A stretch of DNA of 64,000 nucleotides from NCBI GenBank assembly GCA_022885665.1, contig JAGQDJ010000023.1, positions 372,001 to 436,000 of the forward strand, read 5' to 3'. Positions 10,808 to 20,783 of this stretch are shown here, piece after piece. Under the pieces are notes generated by a model, which was not told the DNA's origin, ran no database searches, and saw only the letters and a program-made list of their open reading frames with translations. The position numbers and the translations under genes were made by a program. The stretch's first letter is position 1. Each line of letters begins with the position of its first letter. Source of the DNA: Triops longicaudatus. Taxonomy: Eukaryota > Arthropoda > Branchiopoda > Notostraca > Triopsidae.

Positions 10808-13310
10808 AAAACCAACGAAATACGGTCTTTTTTGCGAGTGATGCCATCAACTTTAAACGTTCGTTAGGGACGTTGGCATGAATCTTCCCCAAACCGGTTT
10901 CCTAAGACCAGGCTACATCTTTTCCTTCAAGACTTTCAGCGATGCCAATAAAACAACGAGGCATTGGCCAAATCTCCGCATGGAAGTAACAAAAAAGGGA
11001 AACTACTTTAGTTTGCCATTGTTTCCTCTGGGGTTGTTTTAATCGCCTTCTATTTCATATGAAACTCTGTAGCATCGTGATTTTGTTAATAACGCTCAGA
11101 AGATAGAACAAGTCGATGTCCTATCGACACTTAGTACCGAGGATGTTTTAAATACCAGTTCATATATGTGTTGCACGACAAAAAGTCGTCAAACTTATAC
11201 GAATTTCCCAAAGTAAATAATATGCCGTAGGATTCATGGCGTAGAAAAGAAAAGCTTAATGACAGCAACGGAGCAAAACGATTCTAACGAAAGGCGCAAT
11301 TCCTTCGCTTGCCTAACGCATACTAAGATCGCTCATCCGTGTAGGGATTCAAGGAACTTCTTTGTGTTCATTACGAGGAAGAAAATGAAGACAAACAATT
11401 TGGTAAAAAATGATAAACAAACTACAGTTCAAGCTTGTCTAATTCAGAAATTGTGCTTTTTATGAACCTACCAACGTACCGTAATGCATAACTGAAGTAT
11501 CGCATGTCAAATTATACTTCTAGAATCACGAACCGGGAACCTTCAGCGAGAAACGGCGTAGTGCCGGAAATGCTTGGCGCAAATTTTCAATTTAAGTTGA
11601 AAACTATCAAGTTCTTGCTCTTCTTCCAATGACAGATAGACTACACAAAAACATCCAGACTACTAGCTAACTCCCAAGTTAAAATCCTAATGATTCCTCG
11701 CAAGCTTCTGGTTTCAGAAAACTTCCCAGAAACCACCGGTACGTCAAACTTGTTCATCTAAAAGCAAGTCTTCCGTAGTCTGTACCCCCCCCTCCCCTGC
11801 TTTACTTTTTTGTGTTTTTTGTGTTTCCTTTCCGCAATTTTCTCCCAAGGTTTCCGTAAACAGTTCTTTTCATTGAACGACAAGTACGCTGTATAATTCA
11901 ATATTTTTCTTTCGCTAGTCAGCTAGGGATGTTGTCATACCAGAGATGCTCGTATAAGGTGTGGTTAGGTTTAAGGTTTATCAGGCCATACTCGTGATAG
12001 TCTCTGAGAATGTGTGAGCAAAATGCTGAGACAAAAATGGGTCGCTGTCATTTCCCCATACCTTCTGCCATAAAATGTTACGGAGATCAGGTTTGGTGAG
12101 TCTGGATGCGTCCAATGCGTCAAATGAACGGGACTTTCCAGAAAGCTCTCAGTAGGCCGACTTGGCTAGCATGATTAACGCGAAGCCGGTTTTTTCTTTG
12201 ATATTTGATAAAAACCGTGGGCTCCCATCCCGACCTTTTTTACCCCAACCACGAATTCCTCTACGTCCATTGCCAAGACAAACTACAAAAAGGAATGGGA
12301 ACTTGACGATTATCCTACTAAAATGCAGGGAGGAAGGGCGAAGACTGCAATCTTTGGTGCTCCACAGGTGATGCAAATGAAGGTGGACGATAACCCCGGT
12401 TCGGAGTCTCAGGTTTCTTTGGCAGACGACCTTGGCCGCCCCAAGGAAACGCTGGTTTTCCAGCACCGCATGATATAAAAATAGTTTGTTATGGAGATTG
12501 CTATTGGGCTTTTGCTGTAATTTGCCACTGATTGGTTTCTCGCCTCTTCAGCTTTTCGGCTTCTTCGCCTTTGCACGCAACCCCACGATGTGAGGCGTTT
12601 GACGCAATGATATCGAAGATTAGCTCCCGCCATTTAAACTTCATCTCCCCGATGCATTGTAGGTCAGTTCTTAATTACAAGCATGGCGCCAGTCCGAATA
12701 CTTAAGATCTATTGTTCTGGCTTCAACAGTCACACAATGCTTTAAAGGTCGACGTCCCGGTATTTTAAGAAAATAAAGGCCAAGTTCAAACTAAACTAAT
12801 CTTTCGGCAACTCGTTACACTTTTGACTCAAGCCATACTCGTGCGGCAGCTGCGAATTTCCGGAAGCTTGCCGAACAAGGATGCGAAGCGTGACTTTATC
12901 CCTAGCGTAACTTTTGGGCATCAGATTATAGCTACCCTCCACATAATTAATTGCAACCCCCATGACCTTGGGAAATGGTAGGCTCTTCCGAAATCTGGAA
13001 GCCCTACAGTCCTAGTTACCTTTTGCCTTGGAATTTTTCATCTTACGGCCATGAGAAGGTACGTTCGGTAAAAAAGGAGGCGGGGTGGAAAAAATGCCCG
13101 CAGAAAATGCCTTATATCTACTCAATTCCAGTGGTTATTGTGTATTCGGGATGCACGTTCAATGTTAGGAAAAACAGTAAAAAAATAAATAAAAAAATAA
13201 CAGATAAGGAAGACTCCGCCGCTTATTCGCCGTCCGGTACCGATACTCGGCTTCTCCGACCGTCTTCCATCCTGAGGCGGGGCAGGTTCCGCAAGACTGC
13301 CCGAGAAGCA
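9999..13310. other. Gene-poor stretch between the two secreted-protein genes
   Basis: About 3.3 kb. It contains a 34-nt T run (10,773–10,806). Open frames such as 12,149–12,466 (minus) and 12,975–13,334 (plus) lack signatures and splice support. I see no credible gene. Confidence 0.5.
10773..10806 (-). repeat. 34-nt poly(T), possible retroposed poly(A) tail
   Basis: An uninterrupted run of 34 T. Read on the minus strand it is a poly(A) stretch following the complement of roughly 10,807–10,950, as a processed pseudogene or SINE tail would be. I do not recognise the adjoining sequence, so slippage expansion is equally possible. Confidence 0.5.
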
Positions 13311-13350
13311 CATAAAAGAGCGCACCAAGGCTAGACCTGCTTCACTTTAC
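13311..13350 (+). promoter_or_regulatory. TATA box plus initiator of secreted-protein gene B
   Basis: CATAAAAG at 13,311–13,318 followed by a TTCACTTT initiator with its A at 13,344, about 31 bp downstream. The spacing matches that of gene A. The start codon is at 13,418, so the leader is about 74 nt. Confidence 0.6.
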
Positions 13351-13417
13351 ACCTCACCTCAGTCAGAGCTTTGCTGAAGACAAGACTTTTGGTCTTCACA
13401 TCTTTATCCGCAATACC

Positions 13418-14253
13418 ATGAAGCTAACTTGGGTAAGTAAGCATAGTGCAATTTAAGTACAATTTGGTTTACCGCTTTTCTGCCCTTTAACAGGTTATCT
13501 TGGTTGCCTGTGTTGTGTGCGCTAAGGCAATTCCTTTGCCGAGTGCCGTAAGTGAGGCAGAAAGGGATCCATCGGTACAGGTACGTCAACCATACATGTC
13601 AATTGGTTTTTATAATAATACATGACGTGATTCTGATAAAGGGCGACAAGGTTGCTGACTATGCTGTCGACGCTTTGTTGAAACCATTGGCTAACTTGGC
13701 CTTGGCAGCTGTGGCTAATGACGAACGTGACACCACGACCACCGCAGCCATTCCTGACGAAACTCAGACAGAACTGGAGGCTATCGTGAACAGCGAAGGT
13801 CACGAACCAGAGTCCGTGGAGTTGGAAATCACCAAGGATCTTCTTCCAGAAGCTTCTTCTGCAACGGAAGTGGTCGTTTTCCAAGAAGAAAGTACCGAGA
13901 TTAGCCGCCGCTCGGTGGATCAAGACGAAACAGAAGGCTCTGCTACTACCGCAGTGCCCGAAGTTGAAAGTGTGACTTTAGCCGCCCGCCAAGAAGAAGC
14001 CACTGAAGTTACCACCGATGTCGCTCTCGAGCAAAAATCTAACCTAGAAAGCGAAGAGAGCCAGCCTAAACTCGAAGAAGCTCCCGTAGCGGACGAGGAA
14101 CAACCCGTCACGGTAATCGTCAGCTCCCAAGATTCTGACGAGCAAGTGACAGTCATCATCAATACTGACGAAGAAGACGGCGAAGTTGCGACACACACAT
14201 TGACCGTTCCCAGGAACCAGCTTGAAAACCTGTCTATTGTACTCAACAACTAA
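13418..14253 (+). CDS. Secreted acidic Thr/Glu-rich protein B (unknown family)
   Basis: Three exons: 13,418–13,432, 13,494–13,580 and 13,642–14,253; 237 residues. The first exon encodes only MKLTW, and the second supplies the rest of a signal peptide (VILVACVVCAKA) with likely cleavage before IPLPSA. After a short helical segment (VADYAVDALLKPLANLAL) the chain becomes very acidic and rich in Thr, Glu, Val and Ser, with no cysteines. The C-terminal part has an imperfect internal repeat (VTVIVSSQDSDEQ then VTVIINTDEEDGE) and ends LTVPRNQLENLSIVLNN. No known domain is evident. TATA promoter, tiny first exon, signal-peptide exon and AIPxP start copy the plan of the gene at 9,351, so a shared ancestry by duplication is likely. 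Probably an extracellular, disordered protein; its role is unknown. Confidence 0.85.
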
Positions 14254-14700
14254 GCTACGTGGGGAGTATACTCGGAAAAATTAGCGCGACTTGCCAATAA
14301 CCCCAGCTTTGATGTTTCCTTGCCACAATCTCATTGTCATTATTTATTCCTCTGTGCGAGTTGGTTGTAGACTTGCAGGCAGTCTTTTCATTGTTTTTAA
14401 GCCGTTGTGCTCTCCTAAATATTAGTGATATGTGCAAATGTACATGCAATACAACGTGATCTGTTGAATATTATCTACACGGTTGCAATCGTAGGATTCT
14501 AGACAAAGTTAACTAAAAGACAAAAGAAAGGCTCAAACGCACCGCAGTTAATTAACTATACTTCACTATCGTTCGACACCTGTTAGTTTTCGATAAAACT
14601 AACAACACGCAATACTGCTTGATGATTATGCGGGTCAGCGTCTGGTTACCTAGCCCCCGCAGTCAACTTTTGCCAGTTTCCAAGGAAAACTTATACTAAC
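14254..14700. other. Intergenic, secreted-protein gene B to GPCR
   Basis: About 450 bp with the 3' region of the secreted-protein gene and upstream sequence of the receptor; no other feature recognised. Confidence 0.5.
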
Positions 14701-16394
14701 ATGATCGTGTTCCCCACGTCGAAACCAATGGAGGCTACACTGAAATCACAAGCTAGCGAATCTGTACTTAGTCTCCCTTTTTTCAACATTAGTCGTGGCC
14801 TTTTGTGTGATTTCCAGTTAAATCACAGTATTCATGATGAGGCCATTCAGCAGTATTCTTTGAACGGAAAGGTAAGCTTAAAGTCCTTAAGATGATTAAA
14901 AAAGCTACAAAATGTTTATGACATTTTCTCGTACAATACAGCTGTCGTTAGAGCCGTTCGTCAACAGTACGGAAATTTTCCCAAGATTATTAGACTGGCT
15001 CCAAGTTGATGGGCTTTTCCTAGCCAATTGGACTATTCCTTATCCTCTTTGGTTTCGCGTCATTTTCACAGCGCTATTTATAATCACTATGACATGGAGT
15101 GTCCTTTCAAACACACATACCTGTTTGGCGATAGCTTCGCAGCGGTACATAAACATCCATCATTACAACTTATCACCAATACCTGAAATACTTACCTGTT
15201 GTAATCTATTTCACAAATTATAACAAAAAAAGATCTCGATGGACGTCAACAAATCTCTTGCTAACTGGATTAGCGATAAGCGACTTACTCTTTGTATGCG
15301 TCATCGTACCGCCGGAAATATCGTCCGTAGCCGGTCGTTTCTCGGAAACCTGGGTAAAATAAAAACCCATTCCCATAGCTTATTAGACTCGCATATTTGA
15401 ACAGGTTTTCGGTAGCAGCGGTTGCAGGATCCTGCCCTATCTGCAAAGTGCAGCGCTCTTGGCCAACACATTAATGCTTTGCCTTATTGCGTATGATCGT
15501 TATCTCGGCGTAGTACACGTTTTCGATCCCGGAATGCTAAAAAGAGTTGATCTCGTACTACTGATTCTTGGTCTGGTATGGTTACTGGCTTTCGGTCTCG
15601 CGGGTCCTACAATCCAAATCTGGGAGCAATACATCTTCCTCTTGGTAAACGCTACTAGTCATCCTGTGAGTGTCGATTTTTGCAACGTGCTGGCTATATG
15701 CACGCAAAACTCGGATTTAAAGGAATCAGATCCAGACTTTGCTTACACGTACTATGTGTTCCTCTGCTGTTTCATATTCATGCCTTTATTTCTTGTTTAT
15801 GTTTTCCTGTACCTTAAAATAGCCCATTTTCTATGGGTACGTAAACCCGTAACATGTGTAACGCCCAACATGCTCCAAAAAAGCCAACTCCATCGAAATC
15901 AAACCGAACGGAAGAAAAAAGTCATTAAATCTCTAGTTGCATTGGTTGCGACTTTTTTTATTTGTCGAATGCCCAACTGGATTTTTGCCGTGCTGTCTAT
16001 GGCAGGCCAGATCAATGCTAATCCTATCACAATGATGGTACGTACATTGTTCATCTATTTGTCAGTTTTCAATACGGCCATCAATCCCTGGTTCTACGTC
16101 CTAATCAGCGACCCCATGCGGAAGGCTCTCAAGGACTTCCGCGATTCTTGCTGCGACTCCGTGGCGTGCTGTCAAGCCCCAACGTGGAAACCCGAATTTC
16201 CTAATACTGGAAGACCTCCGGAACGGAAGACGCGTCCTCGCACAGCGCAGCGTAATCAGTTGGGACCAATTATATGCCCAGAAAACCTTACGGAACCGAC
16301 GCTAGATACCCACAACCCGGCTATGCTAACTTTAGCAACTTCTCTAGCCGAACCGGTGCCTCACCAAGCTCCAAGCGACCATCCAGGAGATTGA
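14701..16394 (+). CDS. Orphan class-A (rhodopsin-like) G-protein-coupled receptor
   Basis: Four exons: 14,701–14,871, 14,942–15,144, 15,233–15,353 and 15,405–16,394, all in frame, 494 residues. A long extracellular N terminus carries several N-glycosylation sites (NIS, NHS, NST, NWT). TM1 is around FTALFIITMTWSVL and TM2 is TSTNLLLTGLAISDLLFVCV. TM3 ends in AYDRYLGV (a DRY motif), TM6 has the degenerate FFICRMPNW (in place of CWLP), and TM7 has NTAINPWFY (NPxxY). A cysteine just before TM3 (GCRILPY) and one in the second outer loop (VDFCN) can form the conserved disulfide. The tail has a cysteine cluster (DSCCDSVACC) suited to palmitoylation. The architecture is that of a peptide or small-ligand receptor, but I cannot assign a ligand family. 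The next gene starts only 114 bp downstream. Confidence 0.88.
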
Positions 16395-16493
16395 CCTAAC
16401 GCAACATAGTTTTTAGCCCGCTGATTCCCTATTTTTAACTCAGTTCTCCTTCTACCATACACCCAATACATTGCTTAGTTTTATGCTACTGTC

Positions 16494-16499
16494 AATAAA
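16494..16499 (+). terminator. Poly(A) signal AATAAA of the orphan GPCR gene
   Basis: The AATAAA hexamer lies about 100 bp after the receptor stop codon and only 9 bp before the ATG of the next gene. If used, cleavage would fall inside the coding start of the neighbour. Confidence 0.5.
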
Positions 16500-16508
16500 G
16501 AGTTGAAC

Positions 16509-18341
16509 ATGTCAAGTGCTAGTTCGGCGGGCAAATGTGCCCTGTGTAACGCCCAAGCAGCACACTGGTGTGCAGGATGCAAGAATATACGCTATTGTTG
16601 TAAAGAGCATCAAAAAGCTCACTGGAAAGTGCATAAAAGCCAATGCCAGATTTACAAGGTCGTCATTTTATCATAGATACGAACTGTGATGAAGAATAAC
16701 CCGCAAAGCCTTTAGGTTAAAGAAACAGAAGGACTCGGGCGATATTTGATTGCCACAAGGGATATAGAGCCTGGTCAAATGATTCTATGTGAGCCACCAT
16801 TGGTTTTAGGTCCAAAGCCGGCTACTGCACCTATTTGCTTAGGGTGTTACAAATGCCTTCAATCCGACAATAGGTAACAAGAAACACGAGGCACCAGTAT
16901 TTGCACTTGTGGGATTTTCATACGGTTGTTCCTTTAATGTAGGTGTAACTTGTGTGGATGGCCAGTATGCTCTTCCGAATGCTCTAACAGCGCAGAGCAC
17001 GCCATAGAATGCGCCATACTTCAAAACAGACGTGCTCCTCCACCAATTGCGTACCCATATCCGAAAGAGCTTCCTTGTCTCATATTCCAGTGCATAACGC
17101 CATTACGCTGTCTAGCTATAAAATCTAAGGCGCCTCAAAAGTACGAAAAAATGCTACAACTTGAACATCACTGTCAAGCGCCAAACGGATCTGACCTCGA
17201 ACGTGTCATACAGAAGAACGTTGTCGATTTCCTAAAAAAATACCTCGATTTGGATTACGACGAACAGGAGATTCACCGTGTTTGTGGAATCTTGGACATA
17301 AATTCCTTTGACGTACGCGACAGTGAACACGCCGCTGTCCGTGGTCTTTATCCAACAGCATCGCTTTTGAATCACGATTGCAAGCCTAACACGCGTTACG
17401 TTTTCGATAACAAAAAGAATATCGTTATCCTCTCCACTGTACGTATTCCTGCTGGGCAGCATATCACAACCTCGTACGCGCAAACATTGTGGGGTACCAT
17501 GAGTCGCCGAGCTCATCTACAATCCGTAAAACATTTTTGGTGCACATGCACACGTTGCCAAGATCCTACAGAATTCGGTTTCTATATCGGGTCCTTGAAA
17601 TGCACCAAATGTACTGGGATGATGATCAGTGAAAACCCCTTAAACGTTGACGCGAAATTTAAATGTTCGAGGTGTTCGTACGGTCTTCCTGGTAAGCAAA
17701 TTAGTAGGGGAAACGAAGATCTGCATAAGGAATTACGAAGCCTGAACTCACCTCCCCACAAGCCTCAACAATTAGAGGAGTTTATACGGAAATATTCAAT
17801 TGTGCTGCACCCCACTAATGGACACGTCCTGGACGCCAAATACGCACTATCTCAAATTTATGGCAATAGTCCTGGATTTACCCTATCAGGTAAATCCTAT
17901 TCTACTACTTAAGGAAAGATGACAGAGCTAAAAAGAACTATGCTAAGGTGTTGTTAATCAACGGCTTCTACGTTTTAGAACTATCGGACGAATTACTGGA
18001 ACGGAAGCTGGAACTGTGTCGTGAATTGTTAGACATTGCGAACGTACTGGAACCTGGTTTGACTCGGGTTAGGGGGCAGTTGTTATATGAATTGCAAGCT
18101 GCGATGGTTTGCCAAGGCAAGCGACACTTTGCCAAACAACTGATCACGAAGGAAGGGGCACAGGTAGGACAGACAAGTAATGGAGGTAAAGTTATACTCT
18201 TTATCGTTTATACAGGAATTGCTTCTTGAGTCGGTTGCCAAACTCCAGGAAGCGATGAACATTTTATCCGTTGAACCAGACCTGAAAGACACGCTGCATT
18301 CTCGAATGGCTGCATTGCTCACCGAAATGGAATGGGATTAG
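16509..18341 (+). CDS. SmydA-type MYND/SET-domain protein (SmydA-8/msta-like)
   Basis: Five exons: 16,509–16,658, 16,716–16,873, 16,943–17,889, 17,979–18,163 and 18,216–18,341, giving 521 residues. Residues about 10–47 form a MYND zinc finger (CALCNAQAAHWCAGC ... CCKEHQKAHW ... HKSQC). The split SET domain starts at GRYLIATRDIEPGQMIL and continues with the cofactor-site motif LLNHDCKPNT and HITTSYAQTLWGTMSRR. The cysteine-rich post-SET part is WCTCTRCQDPTEFG ... LKCTKC. A helical C-terminal domain follows (LSDELLERKLELCRELL, LEPGLTRVRGQLLYEL). This order, and the SYxQxLWxTxxRR block, are typical of the SmydA group expanded in arthropods. Protein-lysine methyltransferase activity is inferred from the fold; several SmydA members have no proven substrate. 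It follows the GPCR gene closely and converges with KAT8. Confidence 0.9.
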
Positions 18342-18545
18342 TCGCCACTGAACACTTTTTTTTTTAGACAATAATGTATTTCAGCGTTTGACGAGCCTTG
18401 TCAGTGTGAACTATTTGCAAATGGAATTTATGAAGGACAATGCATGGATACATGACAGCAAAAAACTGAACATGGGATATATGATTCTTGTTCTGGGTTA
18501 CAAAATGGAAAGATGGCCAAATGTTAAGCAGTCATTCTCGGCATC

Positions 18546-20176
18546 TTACTTCTTCCCAAGCTTAGGTGTGCTTTTCTTGGGAGGCGTCCATCGTAGGGCT
18601 GAAATGTCAACCGTCAACCGCGGCCTTTTAAACTGCGCAGATTTGATATGTTCTTCTACTAACTTGGGTGTCACACATATGACGTGTTGACCTTTCCAGT
18701 ACTTGACCATGTTCATGGTCTGGAGAGTAGAAACAATATCACTTTGGGTTATGCTTGTCATTTGACTCAAGTCCCTGATCGACAACGTTCCTCTGAAGTC
18801 TCGCAAGATTTCCAACAGCACCCAGGACCAATACGAACGATAACTCAATTTCCCCAAATCCGAGAGGGGCTTTTCGGGACTCCCTACACTTTGCTCGATC
18901 TTGGACAACTCGTAACTGAAGGCTATGAGGAGTTTACCGTAGCCTTTGCGTTGGTAAGGTGGCAAGGTTAGAATGCAAGCCACGTTGTTTCCGTCTGGCG
19001 ATTCTTTTTCTTTGGAAAAATATCCGACCAGATGAGCACCATGCTTGTCTACTTCACACAGGACGTAAAACATGAAGGGTTCGACGTCGAAATACAGGGT
19101 TTTGTGGTCTAGGAACAGTTTGGCCAGTAAGCACAAGTTTTGGCAATAGATTTTATGGTCCTTGCCGTCGACTTCCCATATGGATAAGGTACCTTTACGG
19201 TAGATCTCTTTGCCCGGTGGTTGGCGCCAAGTGCAGTCGGGCTTGACAGACAAAAAAAAAACGTTAACTCCGACCAGTTATCACACAAAAGACAACACGA
19301 GACTTAAAAACGCTCACTTACTAGATGATATCGATACGTTTTCTCCAGGCGCATATATTTGAGACAATATTCACAGATCCAGAGCTTAGGGACTTTGCCA
19401 TACTCCTCAGGGTAAGGACTGAAATACCACGTATCGATTTCATACTTTCCTATGTGGACTTTGTCGATGTATTTCACTTTCGTGATCGCTTCGTGTTCTT
19501 TTTCCAAGGCGGCAGTAGTTGGATCCATTTCAGCGTAGGTCTACACATGTGTAAATTTTATTTTGATTATAAACGGAATGTATAATAACCTTCTGAACGT
19601 GGTTAATTTCATCGTGTTTCCGTTTTTGGTTCCTAGTAATTTTTCTGTCGGATTGTTCGAGGAGAAAATCGCTAGCCACGCTTTTTTCTGCTTTGTTCCA
19701 TGGACCATTTTCTGTAACGCTCACCTGGGAGCTCATGATTCTTTGGAGATCAAAAACGCATGTAAGCAACGAAGAACACAGAATTAAAAACTTAGCTTAC
19801 CGGTCTTTCAGGATCCATTCGTCCAATCTTCTGTTAAACCCTTCATAATGGACATAATACTCATAGTAATTCTCCCGATCATTATACCGTCGCTGTATCA
19901 CTTCGGCAGGATCTGGGAACAAGAAAAATCCCACCGTCAAGTAATCAGTCTTTATGTAATCGACGGGTTAGTCTTACGCCATGTTTCATCGGTGCGTTTT
20001 ACCATGTAATGTTCACCAATCTCCAATGGTTGTTCTTCGCTGGATTCGGACTCACTCCCTTCTGCGTTCTTTTTGTCACCATTAATACTACTGGAGTTGC
20101 TGTTCGTAGATTTAAAATCCATTAAATCCAGACTATTTTCCCCACTGACCAAACGTTCGTTGCTCACCTCCGCCAT
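18546..20176 (-). CDS. KAT8: MYST histone acetyltransferase KAT8/MOF
   Basis: Five exons on the minus strand: 20,176–19,978, 19,912–19,801, 19,740–19,590, 19,540–19,322 and 19,241–18,546. Together they give 458 residues, exactly the length of human KAT8. After a Ser/Glu/Asn-rich N terminus comes the barrel chromodomain (GEHYMVKR ... YYVHYEGFNRRLDEWI). The linker KITRNQKRKHDEINHVQK follows and then the MYST catalytic domain. Its C2HC zinc finger is ICEYCLKYM...YRYHLPDC. It also has DHKTLYFDVEPF with the autoacetylated lysine region just before it, the acetyl-CoA loop LPPYQRKGYGKLL, and the catalytic-glutamate segment SPEKPLSDLGKLSYRSYW. Family role: acetylates histone H4 Lys16 in the MSL and NSL complexes. 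All catalytic segments are intact. It is divergently oriented to myosin XIX, 607 bp away. Confidence 0.98.
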
Positions 20177-20783
20177 GTTTCGGCGTCACTAACCGCGATT
20201 ACACAACTTGCCGAAGCCCGCCTAGTAAGCTCAGTGAATGAAGTAAACCCTAGTAGACACTACTCTTTCAGTTTCATCATACGTAGGACTTACGAAAATG
20301 TGCTGCCCCCTATGTTCAGAAGACATCTTCATTTCGTTATTACGCATGCAAGCAGAATCTCGCTTTACGCGGGTTCGCCTTTTCCTGTTGACGATGGCAT
20401 TTTCCACGGAATCCGACCAATTTTTCCCTTGCTTCCCCGCGTATTGCGAGGACCTGTTGAAAACATTTCGTTCTTTGGATCGTCTTTAGGCTGTTAAAAT
20501 ATTGGACAAAAACGGAAAACTAGCAGACACAGCTCTTTTGCTTTTAAAATGTTCGTTAAATGCTTTCGTGCGTAATTAATCAAAGGTAAATTGAGTAAAC
20601 CCAAAAACTTGTTGCAAAACGGGGATGTCGAGAAGCTTGTATTAAATGCGCGCCCTGGGGCGCTTAATGCTGGGGATAACAAGGCCGTAAAAAATTCGAA
20701 AGTAAACAGAAGACTGAAACGGCCTCGTGAAGTTAAACGCTATTTGTTTTTGTCCATTATTTGGTTATCGACGTATTTTTTCA
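20177..20783 (+). other. KAT8 / Myo19 divergent region with coding-like fragments
   Basis: The 607-bp gap between two divergent start codons should hold both promoters. It also contains three plus-strand stretches that read like protein. One is an open frame at 20,298–20,489 beginning MCCPLCSEDIF. Directly after its TAG, in the same frame, comes a second run, AVKILDKNGKLADTALLLL. A third run at about 20,594–20,765 contains KPKNLLQNGDVEKLVLNA and later RRLKRPREVKRY. I could not connect them with acceptable splice sites, because the implied introns would be under 45 nt. They may be a small unrecognised gene, an eroded pseudogene, or chance. Confidence 0.3.

Noticed and set aside
12149..12466. 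Overlapping open frames on both strands (69–105 codons)
   Set aside because: No recognisable motif and no splice or promoter context.
12975..13334. 119-codon frame before secreted-protein gene B
   Set aside because: It runs over the TATA box of that gene, is lysine-rich by base composition and shows no family features.
17911..17918. Acceptor giving a 29-nt intron in the SmydA-type gene
   Set aside because: Too short to splice; the acceptor at 17,977–17,978 gives a 89-nt intron and restores the conserved LSDELLERK joint.
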